Origin: CAYMSF01 sp964542255
GTDB taxonomy: Bacteria > Verrucomicrobiota > Lentisphaeria > Victivallales > Victivallaceae
Length of the DNA stretch: 12,025 nt
NCBI GenBank assembly: GCA_964542255.1
Contig: CAZITV010000061.1
Location: 1 to 12,025 of the forward strand
Direction of reading: 5' to 3'
In this document: one piece after another, positions 1 to 6,217 of the stretch
How the letters are laid out: every line of letters starts with the position of its first letter
Numbering within the stretch: position 1 is the stretch's first letter
Program-made: the position numbers and the translations under genes
The notes under the pieces: model-generated
What the model saw: only the letters and a program-made list of their open reading frames with translations
Database searches by the model: none
Told to the model about the DNA's origin: nothing

Positions 1-314
1 GGCATCGAACCGCCATCCTTGCGGTTGCGCATAGTAATGCCGCGCCAGTCTAAACTGACGATGGTCTCGCCCTCATCGGCGATGATTTTTTTTTCGTAAT
101 GGGGAAAAGTACCGCTTTCTAAGCTGGGAACGGCGAAACTGGAATCATAGCCGAAAACGCTTGCCGGCTCGAGAGACGGATTACTGCTCTCCAGGTGCCA
201 GCGTTTCAGGGTTTCACCCCACGGGCACCATCCCAACCCGACCCCGAAAGGGATACGGTCAATGTCGCCACCGGTAAGACACCGGACCAGTCGTTCACCA
301 CATTTCATATTCAT
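1..314 (-). CDS. Uroporphyrinogen decarboxylase-family protein (N-terminal part, cut by window edge)
   Basis: Only about the first 104 codons are in the window; the gene runs off the left edge. The translation begins MNMKCGERLVRCLTGGDIDR and continues with IPFGVG, WCPWGETLKRW, DWRGITMRNRKDGGSMP. This is the usual opening of URO-D-superfamily proteins of the MtaA/methyltransferase-like branch, which are often found in sugar operons of Lentisphaerota-type genomes and have no established role there. They are not thought to be heme enzymes. The start at 314 gives a classic ATGA four-base overlap with the stop of the GH4 gene, with a GGAG about 11 bases upstream. The alternative in-frame ATG at 308 lies farther from that site. 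A run of nine A (minus strand, near 86-94) sits inside the reading frame, and family-like sequence continues after it, so the frame is intact. The overlap implies co-translation with the GH4 gene. The family call is fairly sure; the substrate is unknown. Confidence 0.8.
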   Translation of the reverse strand, partial: MNMKCGERLVRCLTGGDIDRIPFGVGLGWCPWGETLKRWHLESSNPSLEPASVFGYDSSFAVPSLESGTFPHYEKKIIADEGETIVSLDWRGITMRNRKDGGSM

Positions 315-1747
315 TTTGCTTTCATCTCCGCCAGTTTGCCGAACCTGTGGACAATTGCCAGCGCCGGATCAATCGGAACATCTACAGGTTTCACGTTCTT
401 CGGCATTTTTACCGCCGGTTTCGGGGCAATCTTTTTACCCTTGAACTGCGGTAGCCATTCGCGCTGGGCCTCTAGCATTTCAGCCGCCATCTCCATGGCT
501 TCCGCCAGCGTACAGACCGCGCTGGTCAGCGGATCCATGGCGATTGCATGCACGATGTTTTCAGGATTTCCGTTCAGAGAAGCTTCAACCGTAAGCTGCT
601 GGACAAGCACGTTAGTCATGTTGAGCGCCGCGCACTGTGCAGGAAGATTTCCGACTTTTACCGGATGGAACCCCTGCTTGTCTACAAATACCGGCACTTC
701 AACGCAGCACCCTTCCGGAAGATTGGTTATATAACCCTCATTCCTGATGTTGCCGTTCAATTTAAATGGAATCCCGGTTGTCTTCGCTTCGAGAATATAG
801 CTGCAATATTCAACGCTGCGCTTGCCGAGTTTAGTATCTTCAAACTCCAGATAATCTATCTCCCCGAATTTATCCGCGAGATACGCACAGTATTTGTAGT
901 ATGCGCCGCTTTCCCCGCCGAATGCCGGCTGGTCACAATATAGCTCAAGAGCTTTCCGGTTTTTTCTGAACCACGGTATATATTCCGAAAGATGACCGGT
1001 GCTTTCCGTCATGAAATAGCCGAAATGGCGCGCAACCTCGCATCTGACTTTCTCGTTCACATAATATTCCGGCTTCTCAATATTTTTCATTATTACCGGA
1101 TTAATGTCTTTTCCAGTCCTGCCGTCTTTGAGCTGGAGAAACCATGCCATGTGATTTATCCCGGCGCAGAGATAATCAATATTCTCTTTCGGAACATCCG
1201 CATAGCGGCTGAGCAGATCAAGCGTTGTCTGCACGCCATGGCAAAGGCCGATGAACTGGATGCCGGATGCGGCTTTACCGAGGGCGAAACAGTTCGCCGC
1301 CATCGGATTGCTGTAGTTCAGGAGAAGCGCGTTCGGGCAGAGTTTCCTCATGTCTTCGGCTATTTCCACAAGCACCGGAATTGTGCGAAGTCCGCGAAAA
1401 ATCCCGCCTGCGCCCAGGGAATCCCCGATGCACTGGTCAACGCCGTATTTCAACGGGACTTCATAGTCTATCTTGAAGGCGTCAAGACCGCCGACCTGGA
1501 TCATGACAATCACGAAGTCTGCGCCCTCGAGAGCCTTTTTCCTGTCGATGGTGGAGTATATCTTCGTCGGAAGTTTGTTTTCCTTGACGACTTTCTTGAG
1601 AAACTTCTCCATCCGGTCGATTTTTGGTTTTGTCCTGCTCATCAGCCAGATCTCGCTGTTTTTCAGAGCCTGTGTGGCCATGATGTCCATTGAGAGCGTC
1701 TTGCAGAAAATCTGACTTCCCGCTCCTATCATTGCAATCTTTGGCAT
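311..1747 (-). CDS. Glycoside hydrolase family 4 (LplD/MelA-like), NAD- and metal-dependent
   Basis: A 478-residue GH4 enzyme. These cytoplasmic glycosidases cleave by a redox route using bound NAD+ and a divalent metal, usually Mn2+. Visible signatures are the N-terminal dinucleotide site GAGS (residues 8-11), GDSLGAGGIFRGLRTIP (108-124), NYSNPMA (144-150), LCHGV with the metal-ligand Cys169 followed by His170-Gly171, and GINHMAWF (196-203) with the second metal ligand His199. Length and order match MelA alpha-galactosidase and LplD alpha-galacturonidase (about 450 residues). In the GH4 sub-typing I remember, CHS marks alpha-galactosidases, CHE alpha-glucosidases and CHG alpha-glucuronidases. 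The CHGV here therefore leans toward a uronoside. The start is supported by AGGAG six bases before ATG. It is the middle gene of the leftward operon, 27 bases after the oxidoreductase and overlapping the URO-D-like gene. The family is certain; the substrate is inferred. Confidence 0.93.
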   Translation of the reverse strand: MPKIAMIGAGSQIFCKTLSMDIMATQALKNSEIWLMSRTKPKIDRMEKFLKKVVKENKLPTKIYSTIDRKKALEGADFVIVMIQVGGLDAFKIDYEVPLKYGVDQCIGDSLGAGGIFRGLRTIPVLVEIAEDMRKLCPNALLLNYSNPMAANCFALGKAASGIQFIGLCHGVQTTLDLLSRYADVPKENIDYLCAGINHMAWFLQLKDGRTGKDINPVIMKNIEKPEYYVNEKVRCEVARHFGYFMTESTGHLSEYIPWFRKNRKALELYCDQPAFGGESGAYYKYCAYLADKFGEIDYLEFEDTKLGKRSVEYCSYILEAKTTGIPFKLNGNIRNEGYITNLPEGCCVEVPVFVDKQGFHPVKVGNLPAQCAALNMTNVLVQQLTVEASLNGNPENIVHAIAMDPLTSAVCTLAEAMEMAAEMLEAQREWLPQFKGKKIAPKPAVKMPKNVKPVDVPIDPALAIVHRFGKLAEMKAK

Positions 1748-1774
1748 AAAAATCTCCTTCGGATATTTTTAATT

Positions 1775-2923
1775 TTACTTCCCAGTCACCAGTTTCAGGT
1801 ACTGTCTGGCAACTTGCAGGTCTTCCAGCGCCTCTTCCGCATCGCAGAGTGGGCGGACCTCCCCTCTTATTGCGGCGAGGAAGTTCATGGCTTGCTGGCG
1901 CATCGCATGTATCCACGGGAGGCTTGGGACGATCTTCTGGGCGATGTTGCCTTTAGCCGGCTCCGTATCTGCGAAACCTGTGAATTCCTGTGCTTCCCAC
2001 CATTGGCGGGGAGATGTGTTTTTCCTTTGCATCAACTCGGCGTCGCGGAAGAGTTCAACAGACCCGGGCCGATTGATCGAAAGCGGGCATGGTGTCTCAA
2101 GGCGCACATAACCGTGTTCAAAGCAGACGAGCGAAGTTTCGTCCCATTCCAGTCTTCCTCCGTAAGGGGTCATCTCGACCACTCCGTCAACTCCGCTTTT
2201 GCTGCTGACGGCAAACATCGCTTCCGAGCCGGATACGAATTTGACCTCGTAAGAATCTCCCAGCAGGTGTCTCATCAGGTTTACATGATGTATGTAATAG
2301 TTCACAAAACTTATATAACGTCTGTATTGTTCTTCGTTCATATCCTCCGCCGGATCGTCATGCTTAAAATCCGGCCTTGGGTCATTGCTGCGTATGATGT
2401 CGAAGAATCCGTTGTTCATCCAGTCGTTGCCGGCCAGGGTTATCCTGACATATTTCAGTTTCCCAAGCTCGCCGGTCTTCTTCAGCCTGTCAATCTCGGC
2501 CTTGGCGTACATGGTCGCCGGATCGCTGCGCTTATGATAACCTATCATCATCCATGTTCCGTTTTTCCTGACGGCGTCTACAATCTTGCGACCGACTTCA
2601 AGAGAACCAGCGATCGGCTTTTCAGTGAATACCGGGATTCCGGCCTCAAGCAGATCTGGGATAATCTGTCCGTGCCGAGTGAAAGGCTGGGACGCGACTA
2701 TGCCGTCCAGTTTTTCCTTTGAAAGCATTTCCTTGTAGTCGTTGTAGACTTTTCCGATTCCATACCGGGCTGCGACTTTTGCAGCCATGTCCTTCTGTAT
2801 TTCGGCTATCGCCACGACTTCACAGTCCGGGAGCGTCGCGTAATTCCTCAGATGCGCACACTGACCCATGCCACCAACTCCAACAAACCCGATTCTCACT
2901 TTCTTCTGTTCATCTTTCATCAT
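1775..2923 (-). CDS. Gfo/Idh/MocA-family NAD(P)-dependent oxidoreductase
   Basis: A 382-residue sugar or inositol-type dehydrogenase. An N-terminal Rossmann fold carries GVGGMG (residues 15-20), and the family EKP motif follows at 101-103 (TEKPIAGS) with the usual Lys. The C-terminal alpha/beta domain includes YHKRSDPA (129-136) and YYIHHVNLMRHLLG (209-222), where the His pair sits at the usual catalytic His region. These enzymes oxidise or reduce a sugar carbon with NAD(P); the exact sugar cannot be read from the sequence. No signal peptide or Tat signal is visible, so it is cytoplasmic. It is the first gene of the leftward operon, so it may act on the monosaccharide freed by the GH4 enzyme or prepare its substrate. 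A GGAG precedes two adjacent ATG codons, and spacing favours either. The AraC-type gene diverges from it across 116 bases. Confidence 0.92.
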   Translation of the reverse strand: MMKDEQKKVRIGFVGVGGMGQCAHLRNYATLPDCEVVAIAEIQKDMAAKVAARYGIGKVYNDYKEMLSKEKLDGIVASQPFTRHGQIIPDLLEAGIPVFTEKPIAGSLEVGRKIVDAVRKNGTWMMIGYHKRSDPATMYAKAEIDRLKKTGELGKLKYVRITLAGNDWMNNGFFDIIRSNDPRPDFKHDDPAEDMNEEQYRRYISFVNYYIHHVNLMRHLLGDSYEVKFVSGSEAMFAVSSKSGVDGVVEMTPYGGRLEWDETSLVCFEHGYVRLETPCPLSINRPGSVELFRDAELMQRKNTSPRQWWEAQEFTGFADTEPAKGNIAQKIVPSLPWIHAMRQQAMNFLAAIRGEVRPLCDAEEALEDLQVARQYLKLVTGK

Positions 2924-2995
2924 ATTTCTCCATTTACAATAATTGTCTTTTGAAACTAACTAAATTTATGCTTTATTAGTGCTTATATCAAGCTT

Positions 2996-3001
2996 ATTAT
3001 A
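2996..3001 (-). promoter_or_regulatory. Possible -10 box for the leftward sugar operon
   Basis: A perfect TATAAT is read on the minus strand, roughly 75 bases before the oxidoreductase start. No good -35 hexamer lies 16-18 bases further up (3019-3024 reads AATATT). That is what an activator-dependent promoter would show, and the candidate AraC operator sits in that position. The surroundings are very AT-rich, so a chance match is possible. Confidence 0.35.
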
Positions 3002-3008
3002 ATTACTG

Positions 3009-3040
3009 ATATTGCTATAATATTTACAAATATTGCTATA
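3009..3040. promoter_or_regulatory. Direct-repeat operator candidate for the AraC-type regulator
   Basis: ATATTGCTATA occurs exactly at 3009-3019 and again at 3030-3040, a 21-bp period (two helical turns), in the same orientation. AraC-family proteins have two HTH motifs and commonly bind direct half-sites about 21 bp apart. Between the copies lies a 16-base inverted repeat, AATATTT-AC-AAATATT (3019-3034). A TATAAT at 3016-3021 on the plus strand could be the -10 of the regulator gene itself, so binding here could both autorepress the regulator and activate the leftward operon. The second copy ends on the first base of the regulator's start codon. Confidence 0.55.
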
Positions 3041-3786
3041 TGAATAATCTTATGAACAAATTTAATTTAAATCATGTCGGGTTTAACTCGCAGAAAAAAT
3101 CATGGCATATGGGAAAACACTCCCATGACTTTTATGAAATTGTCGTAGTCATGCGGGCGTTTGAAAAAGTTTTAATAGACAATGCGCTTATAGAAGCCTC
3201 GGAAGGCGATGTCCTTGTCTTCAGGCAGGGTGTCAGCCATGAGGAGTGGAGCGGGGACAATCTTCCGCTGGAAACAGTTTTTTTATCTTTTTCCGGCGCA
3301 GGCTTTCCTGAAGAAATTCCATTGAAAGTAAAAGATTCCAAAGGAAGGTTAAGGATTATTGCGACGTGGATGCTCAACGAAAGCATAATACTTCATCCGT
3401 CGGAGTCATCCAGCCTCATGAACAGCTATCTGGAGGCATTTCTGGCAGAAATGATGAGAATTGTCAAGCACGGCGATTCCCCTCTCGTCGAGAGCACCCG
3501 TAACGCAATCATACGAGAACCAACCAAAAATCACTCGCTTGAATCAATGGCAAAATCCGCAGGACTCAGCAAGTTTCATTTTCTCAGGAAATACATTAAG
3601 CTTGCAGGCGTTTCGCCGACTGATGATGTACGCCGAATAAGGTTAAAATTTGCAAAGGATCTGCTAATTTCCACCGACGAACCGCTGAAGAGTATTGCCG
3701 AGAAATCCGGTCTAAGCAATGAAACAACACTGTGCAGATTATTTCAAAAATACTATAAAAAGTGTCCAGGACAATTCAGAAAATAA
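3040..3786 (+). CDS. AraC-family transcriptional regulator with cupin sensor domain
   Basis: A 248-residue regulator. The N-terminal half resembles the cupin-like ligand-sensing domain of AraC proteins: HSHDFYEIVVV with His27 and His29, then EGDVLVFRQGVSHEEW at about 55-70. The C-terminal 85 residues hold two HTH motifs: SLESMAKSAGLSKFHFLRKYIKLAG (166-190), followed by VSPTDDVRRIRL and the second HTH SIAEKSGLSNETTLCRLFQK (218-237), ending in CPGQFRK. It probably senses a sugar product and controls the divergent leftward operon. The chosen ATG has no Shine-Dalgarno sequence, and neither does the next in-frame ATG at 3052. If the TATAAT at 3016-3021 is its -10, the leader would be only about 12 bases. 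An in-frame TGA at 3007 rules out a longer N-terminus. The family is certain; the start is less so. Confidence 0.92.
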   Translation: MNNLMNKFNLNHVGFNSQKKSWHMGKHSHDFYEIVVVMRAFEKVLIDNALIEASEGDVLVFRQGVSHEEWSGDNLPLETVFLSFSGAGFPEEIPLKVKDSKGRLRIIATWMLNESIILHPSESSSLMNSYLEAFLAEMMRIVKHGDSPLVESTRNAIIREPTKNHSLESMAKSAGLSKFHFLRKYIKLAGVSPTDDVRRIRLKFAKDLLISTDEPLKSIAEKSGLSNETTLCRLFQKYYKKCPGQFRK

Positions 3787-4010
3787 AAATTTAATGGCAG
3801 TTATAATCTGCATGGCTGAAACTTTTACATAGATTGCGAAAATTTTGAAAATTATGGGAATGCTTGGGTACAAAACTTTAGCCTTTGTGTTTTCGTGCAA
3901 TAGTTCATCAATCCTCCGTAATTGTTGTTTCATACCAGTTCGCGTTTATTTATGGCAAAGCGTTTATTGACTCAAAAAGATTGTTTTTTAGTGTAACGCG
4001 TTTGATTTAT

Positions 4011-4081
4011 CATTGAGTGCAGATGATATTTGTATGAGTGAAGATTTTTTGTGCATTGAGCGCAGCGTTGTGCAGATGATA
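4011..4081. repeat. Paired short direct repeats upstream of wrbA
   Basis: CATTGAGTGCAG at 4011-4022 recurs as CATTGAGCGCAG at 4054-4065 (one mismatch). GTGCAGATGATA at 4017-4028 recurs exactly at 4070-4081, 53 bp later. In effect one 18-base unit (4011-4028) recurs at 4054-4081 with about 10 extra bases in the middle. This could be a small duplication, or two binding sites for a regulator of the wrbA-desaturase pair. Confidence 0.6.
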
Positions 4082-4086
4082 ATATT

Positions 4087-4107
4087 ACCGGGATAATCCG
4101 GTGGAGG
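4087..4107 (+). promoter_or_regulatory. Hairpin abutting the wrbA ribosome binding site
   Basis: ACCGG (4087-4091) can pair with CCGGT (4098-4102) around a six-base loop. The strong Shine-Dalgarno GGAGG follows at once (4103-4107), eight bases before the ATG at 4116. The site fixes the wrbA start. The adjoining hairpin could tune ribosome access, but five base pairs make only a modest structure. Confidence 0.4.
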
Positions 4108-4115
4108 GCATTACA

Positions 4116-4718
4116 ATGAGTAAAATTCTAGTTCTCTACTACAGTATGTATGGTCACGTCGAAATTATGGCAAATGCCGTGGCGGACGGCGCGCGCAGCG
4201 TGGATGGCACCACGGTCACCATTAAACGCGTTCCCGAACTGATGGATGAAGAAACGGCACGAAAGGCCGGTGCCAAACTACAGCAGGACGCACCCATCGC
4301 AACGGTTGACGAACTGTCCGATTACGATGCGATTATTTTTGGTACGCCGACGCGTTTTGGCAATATGTGTTCTCAGATGCGCAATTTTCTAGATCAAACT
4401 GGTAAACTTTGGTTTGCCGGAGCGTTGATTGGCAAGGTTGGCAGCGTCTTTGTTTCTACCGCCAGCCAGCACGGTGGTCAGGAGACGACAATCGCCTCAT
4501 TTCATAATACGCTGCTGCATCACGGCATGGTGGTGGCTGGTGTGCCATATTCATGTCCAAACCTGCTAAAAATGGATGAAATTACCGGCGGCACGCCATA
4601 CGGTGCCACAACGCTTACCGGCGCCGACGGCAGTCGAATGCCATCTGCCAATGAACTTAGCATTGCCCGGTTCCAAGGCGAACACGTTGCCAAAATTACC
4701 AAAAAACTGTCAGCGTAA
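4116..4718 (+). CDS. wrbA: WrbA-type NAD(P)H:quinone oxidoreductase (flavodoxin fold)
   Basis: A 200-residue protein (E. coli WrbA has 198) with the full WrbA pattern: an N-terminal FMN phosphate loop YYSMYGHVE (residues 8-16), the WrbA-specific insert with MDEETARKAGAKLQQDAP, then YDAIIFGTPTRFGNM, STASQHGGQETT and PYGATTLTGADGSRMPS. WrbA proteins bind FMN, assemble as tetramers and reduce quinones to quinols by two electrons, avoiding semiquinones. The open frame extends upstream to a GTG at 4101, but GGAGG at 4103-4107 falls inside that extension and is correctly spaced for ATG 4116, and the family begins with MxKILVLYYS, so 4116 is chosen. The desaturase gene begins 14 bases after the stop, so the two are probably one transcript. 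Confidence 0.95.
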   Translation: MSKILVLYYSMYGHVEIMANAVADGARSVDGTTVTIKRVPELMDEETARKAGAKLQQDAPIATVDELSDYDAIIFGTPTRFGNMCSQMRNFLDQTGKLWFAGALIGKVGSVFVSTASQHGGQETTIASFHNTLLHHGMVVAGVPYSCPNLLKMDEITGGTPYGATTLTGADGSRMPSANELSIARFQGEHVAKITKKLSA

Positions 4719-4732
4719 AGCGGAATAAGAAT

Positions 4733-5767
4733 ATGGGAGTGAATACAAACCCCGTTCCTGATGAGTTGACTATTCAAAATTTGCGAAAAACCTTGTCGCA
4801 TTACGCCAAACCCAATCTGCGCAAGGCAATCGTCCAGATACTGACAACACTTCTGCCATATTTAGGGCTTTGGGGTATCATTATCTATATGGTCAAGCGG
4901 GACTATTCAAAGATGCTGATTGCCGCGCTAATGCTGCTGGCGGCACTTTTTTTGGTGCGTATTTTTATTTTATTTCACGATTGCGTGCACAATTCTTTTT
5001 TTCGTTCAACCCGCGCCAATACGATTTTCGGTTATATTACCGGAATATTGACTTTTACTCCGTTCCGATACTGGCAGCACAATCACATGGTTCATCACGG
5101 CAGCTATGCGGATCTGGAGCGCCGCGGTATTGGCGATGTTTGGATATTGACGGTAAATGAATATTTGAATTGCTCTCCAATGAAACGTTTTGGCTACCGG
5201 TGTTACCGCAATCCGGTGGTTTTTCTCGGTATTGGTCCGGGTTACGTTTTTTTACTAACCCAGCGCTTAATGCATGAATGGGAGGGGAAGAAAGAACGTT
5301 TTAGTGCGGTGGTGACCAATTTGGCTATTTTAACCATCCTTGTGGTTGCGGGTCTGACGATAGGTTTGCATATCTATTTACTGATTCAGATTCCAATATT
5401 CCTGATTTCCGGCGCCATCGGAGTATGGCTCTTTTATGTGCAGCACCAATTTGAGGGAGTTTATTGGTCTTCGCACGACCAATGGGATCCGGTAAAGGCG
5501 GCGCTTCAGGGCAGTTCCTATTACCGGCTGCCCAAAATACTGCAATGGTTTTCCGGCAATATTGGTTTGCACCATGTCCACCATGTGCTGCCCAAGATTC
5601 CCAACTATAATTTGCAGCAGAGCTGCGATGACGTATCCATCCTGCAGACCGTCCCGCCAATGAACTTCCGCAAAAGCCTAAAATCGCTCTTCCTGAACTT
5701 ATGGGATGAACAGCAGCAGCAGCTGATCAGCTTCAAAGCGTTAAAAAGCAGAAGCACGCCGCAATAA
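4733..5767 (+). CDS. Membrane fatty-acid desaturase (di-iron, three His boxes)
   Basis: A 344-residue integral membrane desaturase of the DesA/omega-6-like type. All three histidine boxes are present: HDCVH (82-86), HMVHH (118-122, inside QHNHMVHHG) and HHVHH (280-284, inside GLHHVHHVLPKIPNY). They hold the di-iron site that inserts a double bond into acyl chains using O2 and two electrons. Hydrophobic segments lie near 38-54, 61-81, 161-177, 193-213 and 217-237, the usual hairpin arrangement with the His boxes on the cytoplasmic side. The start has only a weak purine tract (GGAATAAG) before ATG. It follows wrbA by 14 bases. No ferredoxin, cytochrome b5 or reductase is encoded beside it, so the electron donor is unknown and WrbA or quinol is only a suggestion. 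Position specificity cannot be read. Confidence 0.93.
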   Translation: MGVNTNPVPDELTIQNLRKTLSHYAKPNLRKAIVQILTTLLPYLGLWGIIIYMVKRDYSKMLIAALMLLAALFLVRIFILFHDCVHNSFFRSTRANTIFGYITGILTFTPFRYWQHNHMVHHGSYADLERRGIGDVWILTVNEYLNCSPMKRFGYRCYRNPVVFLGIGPGYVFLLTQRLMHEWEGKKERFSAVVTNLAILTILVVAGLTIGLHIYLLIQIPIFLISGAIGVWLFYVQHQFEGVYWSSHDQWDPVKAALQGSSYYRLPKILQWFSGNIGLHHVHHVLPKIPNYNLQQSCDDVSILQTVPPMNFRKSLKSLFLNLWDEQQQQLISFKALKSRSTPQ

Positions 5768-5787
5768 CTAAATAGTTTGGTATTGCT

Positions 5788-6087
5788 TCAAGCTTCAATA
5801 ACCTTGCAAAAAATTGAACTGATAGTCTCGCGGAGAAATTTGCTTTCTTCCTCCAGGAATTTGATTAAGTAGGGCTGCTGCATGTGAAACGCCAGCGCTT
5901 CCTGATTTTTCCAGACTTCGTAAATCAGGAATTCGTTTTTGTGGTCGGCAACTTCATGAACGATATAGTGAATATTACCTGCTTCCTTTCTGGTCTGCCT
6001 GGCAAGTTCAAGCAATAAGTTACGGACTTCGCCGCGGAATTCTGATTTAACCTTGATGGGAACTACTAGAGTCAGTTGATTTTCCAT
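5788..6087 (-). CDS. ABM-domain monooxygenase, YgiN-like putative quinol monooxygenase
   Basis: A 99-residue single ABM (antibiotic biosynthesis monooxygenase) ferredoxin-like fold: an N-terminal strand LTLVVPIKVK, then a helix with a following EAGNIHYIVHE (35-45), FLIYEVWKNQEALAFHMQQPYLIKF (53-77) with the conserved EVW and His68, and a final strand. Members act as cofactor-free dimers on quinols and related aromatics; E. coli YgiN, paired with a quinone reductase, is the model. AAGGA lies nine bases before the ATG. It converges on the desaturase, separated by only 20 bases. Proximity to WrbA fits a quinone/quinol theme, but the two lie on opposite strands. The fold is confident; the substrate is not. 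Confidence 0.85.
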   Translation of the reverse strand: MENQLTLVVPIKVKSEFRGEVRNLLLELARQTRKEAGNIHYIVHEVADHKNEFLIYEVWKNQEALAFHMQQPYLIKFLEEESKFLRETISSIFCKVIEA

Positions 6088-6132
6088 TTATCCATTTCCT
6101 TGTGTTGATAGCGCTTATGTCTAAGCCCGGTC

Positions 6133-6151
6133 CCGGACATTGTCTGGTTTT
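6133..6151 (+). terminator. Weak hairpin-plus-T run, plus-strand reading
   Basis: CCGGAC (6133-6138) pairs with GTCTGG (6142-6147; one G-U pair) around a three-base loop, followed by TTTT. It would stop rightward transcription that has run through the desaturase and ABM genes, and so protect the left-facing membrane-protein gene from antisense reading. It is short, so the call is tentative. Confidence 0.35.
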
Positions 6152-6217
6152 GAGCTTTAATTAATAGTTATTGAACCGCGGCGTCTGAACCGTTCTGAGC
6201 CCGCCATTTTTTGGATA

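Larger units (their letters stand above)
3787..4115. other. Non-coding stretch before wrbA
   Basis: No protein gene is convincing here. The first 150 bases are AT-rich with no clear rho-independent terminator for the AraC gene. GCGTTTATT appears at 3942-3950 and 3960-3968, with a related GCGTTTGATT at 3998. A TTGACT at 3967-3972 is a possible -35, but the best -10 candidate (TGTAAC, 3992-3997) is badly spaced. The right part holds the longer repeats and the hairpin listed separately. Confidence 0.6.

Noticed and set aside
195..734. 179-codon plus-strand open frame over the GH4 and URO-D-like genes
   Set aside because: Antisense to two well-supported overlapping genes; composition is low-complexity Ser/Phe-rich, as expected from reverse-reading codons.
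992..1693. 233-codon plus-strand open frame within the GH4 gene
   Set aside because: Antisense shadow of the GH4 motifs, with no domain signal.
1814..2722. 302-codon open frame on the plus strand opposite the Gfo/Idh/MocA gene
   Set aside because: It is antisense to a gene with clear family motifs, has no matching ribosome binding site and its translation has no recognisable domain; a shadow frame in GC-rich coding DNA.
3787..3815. GCAG/CTGC hairpin after the AraC gene as a terminator
   Set aside because: Four-pair stem without a following T tract.
3739..3933. 64-codon minus-strand frame after the AraC gene
   Set aside because: It overlaps the regulator's C-terminus, has no Shine-Dalgarno and no recognisable product.
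4101..4115. Upstream GTG extension of wrbA
   Set aside because: The extension contains the GGAGG that serves ATG 4116, and WrbA proteins begin at the later Met.
5781..5800. TATTG...CAATA inverted pair between the desaturase and ABM stops as a bidirectional terminator
   Set aside because: The stem is only five AT-rich pairs and no T run follows in either direction.
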